Source of the DNA: CAVXNP01 sp963763305
Lineage (GTDB): Bacteria > Pseudomonadota > Gammaproteobacteria > Xanthomonadales > Rhodanobacteraceae
Reading direction: 5' to 3'
NCBI GenBank assembly: GCA_963763305.1
Contig: CAVXNP010000001.1
Coordinates: 2,170,001 to 2,234,000 of the forward strand
Length of the DNA stretch: 64,000 bases
The notes beneath the pieces are model-generated. The model made no database searches. It was given only the letters and a program-made list of their open reading frames with translations, and was not told where the DNA came from. Position numbers and translations under genes: made by a program. Below, piece by piece: positions 57,841 to 64,000 of the stretch; the first letter of the stretch is position 1, and each line of letters opens with the position of its first letter.

Positions 57841-58800
57841 CTATGCGGATGCCGTCCTTAATTTCATGAAGGCGCTTCCGGCCGCAAAATTGAGAAGATC
57901 GCCCAAGCTGGTGGCTATCCGCAAGCTCACCACCAGCAGCACAACCTGCGCTGCGGGAAGCGACCCACTCAACCACGCGCTAAGAATCGCTTCCCGGACG
58001 CCCAGGCCCGCTGGTGCACCGGGTGCCACGAAACCGAGGATCCAACTGCTGGCGAACGCTCCAGTTAGGAAGACCACGCCAGGTGCGGCAGCGGGGTCAG
58101 GGAGCAGCGCTCTTGACACCAGCCAGAGTCCGGCGCCGACCAGAAAAAAGTTGATGGCGTAGGTGGAATAGCACGCGATGATAGTGCGCACATCCAGGCG
58201 CAGGGTCATCGATCCCACCTGCACGCCTCCGCTGCTTGAACCTCGCAAGCGAGCCAGCCAGGTCGCCGCCGTTGGTGCAAGGAAGAGCGCCAAGGCCGCT
58301 CCCGCCGTGACGGCAACCAGCAACGGGACCCGGTATTCGTTGACCTCCCAGGCGGCGATGGCGGCGGGGGGCGCCCAAAGCAGCGTCAATGCGCTCAGAT
58401 GAGCGCACGCGACTAGCATCAGGAGCATCTCGTAGGCGATGGAAAACAGCGATGCGGAGAGTGGTATACCTTCTCGGGTCGCGAGGGCGACCCGGCCGAT
58501 GTGTTGGGCCACATTCCCAGGCAGATACTTGCCGAACTGGGTGGTCGCCAGGATGGGTAGCATCCTCCTGTAGTGGGCGGGCTGCGCCATTGCACCAAGC
58601 AGCCACGTCCATGCTCCTGCGGTAGTGGGAATCAAGAGCATGTAGAGCAGGGTCATCACGCCCATGCTTGCCAAGACGTAGCCGTCAAGTAGGCCGGACA
58701 GATCCTTCCCGGACAGCGCGTGAGAGGCGTATCGCAGAAAGTAGAGCGCGGCGGCAAGCGCGAAAAGCCATCCGAACAGGCGCAACAACGCCCGTTTCAC
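57841..58800 (-). CDS. Lysylphosphatidylglycerol-synthase-like flippase (UPF0104/YbhN type)
   Basis: 319 residues, eight or so membrane helices, with the family segments YFLRYASHALSGKDLSGLLD, TTQFGKYLPGNVAQHIGRVA and FVAPGAPAGLGVREAILSAW (the conserved GGLGvRE-like motif). Proteins of this membrane-only subfamily lack the lysyl-transferase domain and are thought to move lipid intermediates. Here it lies with the DPM-like and YfhO genes. The start is the ATG at 58800. A 146-base gap to the GT2 gene contains no ORF of note. The frame is intact. Confidence 0.78.
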   Translation of the reverse strand: MKRALLRLFGWLFALAAALYFLRYASHALSGKDLSGLLDGYVLASMGVMTLLYMLLIPTTAGAWTWLLGAMAQPAHYRRMLPILATTQFGKYLPGNVAQHIGRVALATREGIPLSASLFSIAYEMLLMLVACAHLSALTLLWAPPAAIAAWEVNEYRVPLLVAVTAGAALALFLAPTAATWLARLRGSSSGGVQVGSMTLRLDVRTIIACYSTYAINFFLVGAGLWLVSRALLPDPAAAPGVVFLTGAFASSWILGFVAPGAPAGLGVREAILSAWLSGSLPAAQVVLLVVSLRIATSLGDLLNFAAGSAFMKLRTASA

Positions 58801-58849
58801 GCCGCACGGGCCCTAAGCAGATATCCGTTTCCGAAAGGGAGTTGGCTGC

Positions 58850-59587
58850 TCATCGCCTGTGCAGCAAAAGCGGCCCGAAGCGCAAGCGGCCAGGCAGGGA
58901 TCGCATGGCTGGATACCAGCGCATTACATGGCCCCGCTCGATGCCGCTGCGATTGCTATTGGCCTGATGATCGTCCGGGACTCGCGCGCCCTCCAACCTG
59001 CGCCGTATACCGCGCGCCTGCATCTGCTCTGTAATGATCCCTAGGGGAAAGCCAAAGCACTCGACGTGCTCGATCCGCAGGCCAGCTTCCGAGACAACCT
59101 TGGTGAGATCGTTTTTCCGGTATCTCCGATAGTGACCGGCCCATTCATCCGCGGCGCTCCACAACCTCGGGTGCGCCGGTACGGAGATGAGCATCGTGCC
59201 CCCTGGCGCCAGCCAAGTGGCCCATTGTTGGATTGCTGCGGCGTCGTCCTCGATGTGCTCGAGAACCTCAAAAGCCATCACCAACGGAAAGCGTCCCTTC
59301 CAGACAGGATCAGGAAATTCATGTACGCCGACGTGCTGTCCGCTCTGGGCATTGATCACACCGATGAGCTCGCGCGCTTCAGGCGAGCTCTCCAGTGCCT
59401 GGCAACGGAAGCCTCGTGCCGAAAGCTCCTGCAGCAGCATGCCGGCACCAGCACCGATCTCAATCACTTCGCACGGCTCGGTATCCCTCAACTGCCGCAT
59501 GATGCGTTGGCGGCGAAGGAGGTAGCGTGGTGCTGGTACCCAGCCGTTTTCCGGGGCAGCAGGCCCGAGCAGGGGGGTCACTTCCAT
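58850..59587 (-). CDS. Class I SAM-dependent methyltransferase
   Basis: 245 residues. SAM-binding motif I is VIEIGAGAGMLLQELSARGF, acidic motif II lies in ALESSPEA, and LVMAFEVLEHIEDD is the post-I segment. TMLISVPAHPRLWSAADEW and GHYRRYRK follow, as in O-antigen methyltransferases of the UbiE/BioC-like group. The C-terminus ANSNRSGIERGH is preserved. It probably methylates a sugar or lipid intermediate; the acceptor is unknown. It lies three bases after the GT4 gene stop, so the two are co-transcribed. Confidence 0.8.
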   Translation of the reverse strand: MEVTPLLGPAAPENGWVPAPRYLLRRQRIMRQLRDTEPCEVIEIGAGAGMLLQELSARGFRCQALESSPEARELIGVINAQSGQHVGVHEFPDPVWKGRFPLVMAFEVLEHIEDDAAAIQQWATWLAPGGTMLISVPAHPRLWSAADEWAGHYRRYRKNDLTKVVSEAGLRIEHVECFGFPLGIITEQMQARGIRRRLEGARVPDDHQANSNRSGIERGHVMRWYPAMRSLPGRLRFGPLLLHRR

Positions 59588-59590
59588 GGG

Positions 59591-60730
59591 TTAGGATTCC
59601 AGCCGGAGATGGCTTTTTAGCAGTTGGATACATTGCCGACCGACAGCCTCGGCATTGATGCGGGACAGAAGTGCATCATGACAGGGTTCCCGCTGGCGTT
59701 TCGCCGAGGCGAGATTGCGCACAGCGTTGGCGAGCGAGTTTGGATCGTACGCGTCTATGAGGTTGACGCAGGGAGGCTGGTGCGCCAACAGTTCACGAAT
59801 GGCGGATGAGTCCCGGGTGATCAGCGGGCGGCCCATCGCCACTATCTGGAAGACCTTGTTGGGGATCACGCTGGCCGCCTTCTCGGAAGTGCCGAAGATG
59901 CCCAGGCAGACATCTGCTCTGGCAATTCGCCGATGGAGCTGGCCATAGTCGACCCAGGTGTCCCAATGCAGCCTCGGCAACGGCTGCTCCGCGAGAAGCC
60001 CCTGGATGCGGGCGGCCTCCTGCCCCTTGCCTATAAGCTGCCATTCGATATTTTCATCTCGGGTAGCCCGTGCGGCTCGCACGATGGTCTCGATCCCGTG
60101 CAGCGGGATGAACTGGCCATAGAACAAAACTTTGAGGGGCTTGGTTCCGGCCTCACCATTGGGGTCAACGGGCGTTGCTGACCGCGTGTGGAAGTGCTCG
60201 GTCTCCACGCCCACCCAGACTGCACCCGAGCTCTCAGTTGGCATCCCGAACAAGGCCTCTACGCGCCTGGCGTGTGCCTGCGTATCCAGAAAAACGAGAT
60301 CGGCCCGATGTAGTGCGAATCGCTCCAAGGCGTGGAGCAGCCGCGCCGGAAGTCCTGTCCGACGAAGCAGTTGGCGATCCTCCACCACGGTGTCGTAGAT
60401 GGACATGAACATGTCCCAGACCAACGGGATGCCCCGGATCCTGGCGATGGGCGCGGCGACGAGCATATCGATGAGCCCCGGAAAGCCCACCAGGATGACA
60501 TCCGGCCGGGGGGCGCGCGCCAACTTCCAGGCCAACCGGGGGTAAGCCAGCAGCCAGCGCAGCACGATCCAGAGGCGCCCGACGCCCCGGATCTGCGACT
60601 TGTCGACCACGCCTTTCCAGATGTCGGCTTGTCGCTCGATCACCTCGACGCCGTTGCGACGCAAACCCTCGATCAGGATCCGTGCCCGTGGCTTGCTGGT
60701 GTCGTACGTTCCCCAGCAAAGGACGCGCAT
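59591..60730 (-). CDS. GT4-family glycosyltransferase
   Basis: 379 residues, GT-B fold. The N-terminal domain starts MRVLCWGTYDTSKPRARILI. The C-terminal domain has KVLFYGQFIPLHGIETIVRA and the family EX7E region around LGIFGTSEKAASVIPNKVFQ, the donor-binding end of GT4 enzymes. It adds a sugar to the growing glycan at the cytoplasmic face of the membrane. It is the first gene of the minus-strand run and lies 40 bases from etfA. Donor and linkage cannot be read. The frame is intact. Confidence 0.85.
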   Translation of the reverse strand: MRVLCWGTYDTSKPRARILIEGLRRNGVEVIERQADIWKGVVDKSQIRGVGRLWIVLRWLLAYPRLAWKLARAPRPDVILVGFPGLIDMLVAAPIARIRGIPLVWDMFMSIYDTVVEDRQLLRRTGLPARLLHALERFALHRADLVFLDTQAHARRVEALFGMPTESSGAVWVGVETEHFHTRSATPVDPNGEAGTKPLKVLFYGQFIPLHGIETIVRAARATRDENIEWQLIGKGQEAARIQGLLAEQPLPRLHWDTWVDYGQLHRRIARADVCLGIFGTSEKAASVIPNKVFQIVAMGRPLITRDSSAIRELLAHQPPCVNLIDAYDPNSLANAVRNLASAKRQREPCHDALLSRINAEAVGRQCIQLLKSHLRLES

Positions 60731-60770
60731 GAGTTCAGGGCCCCATGGTGGCGACGTGACGATGCATCAC

Positions 60771-61716
60771 TCAGCCCAGCGCCTGCTCCAGCTCCGGCAG
60801 CGATCTTGAACAGGTCCCCCACCAGGCCGATGTCGGCCACCTCGAAGATCGGCGCCTCGGCGTCCTTGTTGATCGCCACGATGGTGCCGGCGTCCTTGAT
60901 GCCGGTCAGGTGCTGGATGGCGCCGGAGATGCCGATGGCCATGTACAGCTCGGGTGCGATGATCTTGCCGGTCTGGCCGACCTGCATCTCGTTCGGCACG
61001 TAGCCGGCATCGACCGCGGCGCGCGAGGCGCCCACCGCCGCACCGAGCTTGTCGGCGAACTTGTAGATGATGTCGAAGTTTTCCTTCGAGCCCACGCCGC
61101 GGCCGCCGGAGACCACCTTGTTGGCGCTCTGCAGGTCGGGGCGGTCGCTCTTGCCCTGCTGCAGTTCGACGAAGCGGGTGTGCGACGGAAGCGTGGCTTC
61201 GACCGACAGCGCCTCGACCGGGGCGCTGTTGCCGCCCTGGGCGGCGGCCGGCCAGGAGGCGGTGCGGATGGTCGCCACCACGGTATGGCTGGCGTCGGCC
61301 TCGACCGTGATGATGGCGTTGCCGGCGTAGATCGGGCGCTTGAAGATATGGCTGCCTTCCACGCTCATCACGTCGCTGACCTGGGCTACGCCCAGCAGCG
61401 CGGCCACGCGCGGGGCAAGGTCCTTGCCGAAGGTGCTGGAGGGTGCGAACACGTGGCTGTAGCCGTCGGCGGCCTTGGCGATCTGCGGCGCCAGTACGGC
61501 GGCCAGCGGGTGGGCGTTCTCGGCGCGGGCGATGGTCAGCACGCGGCTGACGCCTTCGAGCTTGGCTGCTTCGGCGGCAATGGCGTCAGCGTTGTCGGCC
61601 AGCACCAGCACGTCGATGGCTTCGGGCTTGACTGCGATCGCGGCGCTCACGGCACGCGCGGTGGAGGAGTTCAGCTGGCCGCCGAGGTGTTCAGCGATGA
61701 CGAGGACTTTGCTCAT
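60771..61716 (-). CDS. etfA: Electron transfer flavoprotein alpha subunit (one frameshift)
   Basis: 314 residues. MSKVLVIAEHLGGQLNSSTA, FAPSSTFGKDLAPRVAALLG, the FAD-binding GRGVGSKENFDIIYKFADKL and GQTGKIIAPELYMAIGISGA are diagnostic. The ETF heterodimer passes electrons from acyl-CoA dehydrogenases to the quinone pool. One G too many near 60809 hides the true end FKIAPELEQALG, with the stop at 60771; the span of 946 agrees with one extra base. It is the right anchor of the O-antigen locus in Xanthomonas. etfB lies upstream in the same direction. Confidence 0.94.
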
Positions 61717-61792
61717 GGTGGCGTTCCTTTGTTTGCGTTCCTGGGGAGCGGGCTTCGGGCCGACGGTCTGTAACGGCGGACAGGCCGAGAGC

Positions 61793-61815
61793 ATCGCGGC
61801 TGAAGCCGCTCCTAC
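61793..61815. repeat. Single REP-like palindrome between etfA and etfB
   Basis: The hairpin GCGGCTGAAGCCGC with a trailing TCCTAC, here within ATCGCGGCTGAAGCCGCTCC, is the core of a REP family common in pseudomonads and relatives. It differs from the GTGGGC-type REP at 10 and 25 kb. It sits in the 117-base etfB-etfA gap. Confidence 0.6.
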
Positions 61816-61833
61816 AGGAGGCGCGGAATGAGG

Positions 61834-62580
61834 TTAAAGCAGGCCTTTCTGCTTGAGTGCGGCGACCAGCTCGGCGGCGTCGTTGACCATCACGCCCTTG
61901 CTGCGCTTGGGCGGCGCGGCGTAGTGGGTGGTCTTGAGGTGGTCGTGCGCTTCCACGCCCAGCGAGTCGAACTCGATGCTGTCGATCGGCTTGGACTTGG
62001 CCTTCATGATGTCCGGCAGCTTGATGAAGCGCGGCTCGTTCAGGCGCAGGTCGGTGGTGATGACCGCCGGCAGCTCGGCTTCGATCACTTCCAGGCCGGC
62101 ATCCACCTCGCGGGTCACCGTGGCCTTGCCGTCGGCGATCTCGACCTTGCCGGCGAAGGTGGCCTGCGGGCGGTCCCACAGCGCGGCCAGCATCTGGCCG
62201 GTCTGGTTGGCGTCGTCGTCGATCGCCTGCTTGCCCAGGATCACCAGGCCCGGCTGCTCCTTCTCCACCAGCTTCAGGAACACCCGCGCGGCGGTGAGCG
62301 GCTGGACCGCTTCGGCGGTGACCACGTGGATGGCGCGGTTGGCGCCCATCGCCAGGCCGTTGCGCAGGTGGGCGGTGAGGTCGGCCGGGCCGATGCCGAC
62401 CACGATCACTTCCTCGGCCACGCCTTTCTCGCGCAGGCGCAAGGCTTCTTCCAGCGCAATGTCGTCGAACGGATTGGCGGACAGCTTCACGCCGTCGGTG
62501 ACCACGCCACTGTTGTCGGGTTTCACCTGGATGCGCACGTTGTAGTCCACGACGCGCTTGTAGCCGACCAGAATCTTCAT
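61834..62580 (-). CDS. etfB: Electron transfer flavoprotein beta subunit
   Basis: 248 residues. MKILVGYKRVVDYNVRIQVK, NPFDDIALEEALRLREKG, VILGKQAIDDDANQTGQMLA and the AMP-binding VITTDLRLNEPRFIKLPDIM are typical of EtfB, as is AKSKPIDSI. It pairs with EtfA. It is the upstream gene of the pair, 117 bases before etfA with a REP in between. The frame is intact. Confidence 0.96.
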   Translation of the reverse strand: MKILVGYKRVVDYNVRIQVKPDNSGVVTDGVKLSANPFDDIALEEALRLREKGVAEEVIVVGIGPADLTAHLRNGLAMGANRAIHVVTAEAVQPLTAARVFLKLVEKEQPGLVILGKQAIDDDANQTGQMLAALWDRPQATFAGKVEIADGKATVTREVDAGLEVIEAELPAVITTDLRLNEPRFIKLPDIMKAKSKPIDSIEFDSLGVEAHDHLKTTHYAAPPKRSKGVMVNDAAELVAALKQKGLL

Positions 62581-62692
62581 GTGCTGTTTCCTGTCTCGTT
62601 GACTGCCCCTGCGGGGGCGCGTGACTTCCCATTCTACCCGGCATCAAACGATTGCATGAAGGACGGCTGCGTGAAGCGTCGGGCGGCCCGCC

Positions 62693-64000
62693 TCAGCCAC
62701 TTCGGCGGGCGTAGGGGTAAGGTGCGTCGGGGCTGCTGGCGAGCCCCAGCAGATCGGTAGCGCCAATGGTCCGAAAACCTGCGGCGCGGGCACTCAGGCA
62801 GAACGTGCGTTCCACCGCGTGCGCCAGGGTGCCGTCGAGCTGGCCGGCCTCTGGTTCGAAATCGGCGATTTCCAGGTGGGCATCCAGAACGGGCCGAAGC
62901 GCTGCTGGTCGCGACCAGAACATGCTGCCAGCGATGAAATGGCCCTTATCGTCCGTTGGCTCGGAGATGCCGAGTCGGCGGGTGAGGTAGTCGACATTTG
63001 CCCGATTGGCACCCCAATAGTGATGTTGCGGTTGCAGGTGGCCTTCTGCATATACCAGCCCCAGATCGGCGTTCTCCCGGAATGCGGTGACGATGCGTTC
63101 GGCGCGCGCGCGAGATAGCAGGCGCTCAAGCAGCTCACGGCGCCAGATATCGCCGTCCTCGCGATGAGTGGAGCGCTTGCCATGCAGCTTCAACACTGTG
63201 GTGACGCCCTCGTCGAGCAGACGATTGGCCACGTGAAGGAACGGCAGGATGTCGCGGCCGCGGTTTTCGAACACCCTGAGTTCCGCCTGAAGGCCAAGTA
63301 CCGCGATGCGTTCGCGGACGAGGGATTCGCGTTCCTCGGCGGTGGTGATGATGACGCGCCAGTCGATTCCGCTTGCGAGCAAGGCCACCACCAGCTCATC
63401 CAGCAGCTCCGGATACCAGATGTGGATGACCGCGCACGGGCGCTCGTCCGCTTGGCGCGGCGGCTGCAGTGCGGCGCGAGTGGCCTCAAGCCAGCCATGC
63501 CCGAGCCGACTGTCAGGCTCCAGCAGGGCACCTTCGGCCCACTCGTTCCACGCGTTGACGAACACCATCGGCTGGGTTGGGAACCGACGTCGGGCCGTGT
63601 TTACGGCGTGGCGAAGCCAGTCGCGATAGCCGCGGGGCGAGGCGTGCGCGAACACGCGACCACGGCCGCTGCGGCGCGGCTCGTTGTCCCAGCCGCAGTT
63701 GACCCCCGGGTAGCGCGGATACGCAGGGTCGTCCTGCGCCATGGCATCGCGGGCAAGCACGCGCCAGTCGTACACATCGCCGCCGTAGTCGGGGTTGAGC
63801 AGCCGCTGGTGCGCGGTAATAGGCGTGGGCGTGGTGTTGTTGGGAGGAAACTCCACTGCCGCGTCGAAGCCAATGCTGCGCGGGTCCACTCGATCGAAGC
63901 TCTGCACATACGCCAGATGAAGTTCACCGATGCCGTTGGCACGGCACCAGTCGCGCCAGCGACGAGCGGTGGCCTTTGCATCCGGTAGCAGGCCGGGGCG
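62693..64000 (-). CDS. WbsX-type GH99-like domain plus RgpF rhamnan-synthesis domain, runs off right edge
   Basis: The frame is open from the right edge to the stop at 62693 (about 435 residues seen). The right-hand part has the GH99-like WbsX sequence: IGELHLAYVQSFDRVD, GFDAAVEFPPN and FVNAWNEWAEGALLEPD. From about 63470 it becomes an RgpF-like domain, with AVIHIWYPELLDELVV, FENRGRDILPFLHVA, VLKLHGKRSTHREDG and HFIAGSMFWSRPAAL. The combination occurs in O-antigen and rhamnan loci. RgpF-type domains act in rhamnose polymer assembly, which fits the rmlBACD nearby. It lies outside the metB-etfA interval on the far side of etfB, so the surface-glycan region continues to the right. The start is not in the window. 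Confidence 0.78.
   Translation of the reverse strand, partial: RPGLLPDAKATARRWRDWCRANGIGELHLAYVQSFDRVDPRSIGFDAAVEFPPNNTTPTPITAHQRLLNPDYGGDVYDWRVLARDAMAQDDPAYPRYPGVNCGWDNEPRRSGRGRVFAHASPRGYRDWLRHAVNTARRRFPTQPMVFVNAWNEWAEGALLEPDSRLGHGWLEATRAALQPPRQADERPCAVIHIWYPELLDELVVALLASGIDWRVIITTAEERESLVRERIAVLGLQAELRVFENRGRDILPFLHVANRLLDEGVTTVLKLHGKRSTHREDGDIWRRELLERLLSRARAERIVTAFRENADLGLVYAEGHLQPQHHYWGANRANVDYLTRRLGISEPTDDKGHFIAGSMFWSRPAALRPVLDAHLEIADFEPEAGQLDGTLAHAVERTFCLSARAAGFRTIGATDLLGLASSPDAPYPYARRSG

Overview
The window is GC-rich gammaproteobacterial DNA, most likely from the Lysobacterales (Xanthomonadales). A Rhodanobacter-like member of the Rhodanobacteraceae fits best. The reasons are the metB / O-antigen / etfA gene order described for Xanthomonas, a Xanthomonas-like pgk start, pilU, and a quinol NO reductase next to cbb3 oxidase and azurin. 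The species is inference. No tRNA, rRNA, CRISPR array, transposase or integrase was recognised.

Layout. 0-10 kb: microaerobic and denitrification block (norB 5' end, ClC channel, group III truncated hemoglobin, an overlapping ccoNOQP-ccoI-ccoS-azurin operon, fdxA) with three FNR/DNR-type palindromes. 10-12.5 kb: REP-like repeats and an FTR1 iron permease fused to a cytochrome c domain, with a Fur-box match over its start. 12.5-24 kb: central carbon metabolism (gapA, pyk, class I fba, tkt, pgk) interspersed with a secreted S1/P1 nuclease and three paralogous outer-membrane barrels. 24-30 kb: maiA, REPIN-like repeats, pilU, two DUF4398-type envelope proteins, a YdcH-like protein and cystathionine beta-synthase. 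30-36.5 kb: glmS, a WecE-type aminotransferase, a DedA protein and phosphomannomutase. 36.5-40.8 kb: a TIR-TM-TPR protein, a 53-aa ORF and a SLOG-like four-helix membrane protein, the best candidate for an undescribed (Thoeris-like) system. 41.2-44.7 kb: rmlBACD. 44.9-62.6 kb: a variable surface-polysaccharide locus between metB and etfAB. It holds wzm/wzt, a sulfotransferase-like gene and a double GT2 gene on the + strand, then an acyltransferase, a YfhO protein, a DPM-like GT2, a flippase-like protein, a methyltransferase and a GT4 on the - strand. 62.7-64 kb: a WbsX/RgpF-type gene running off the right edge.

How the genes work together. RmlABCD makes dTDP-rhamnose. WecE diverts the RmlB product to dTDP-Fuc4N. 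ManB and GlmS supply mannose-1-phosphate and glucosamine-6-phosphate. Glycosyltransferases assemble the glycan, Wzm/Wzt exports it, and the minus-strand genes probably decorate it with lipid-linked sugars, acyl and methyl groups.

Sequence quality matters here. Many obviously functional genes carry single-base frameshifts, and most are repaired by removing one base. glmS needs eight removals and then encodes exactly 609 aa, a normal GlmS length. From 47.2 to 52.1 kb the indels are so dense that only protein fragments can be read. I interpret most as assembly or consensus error rather than pseudogenes and flag each affected gene.
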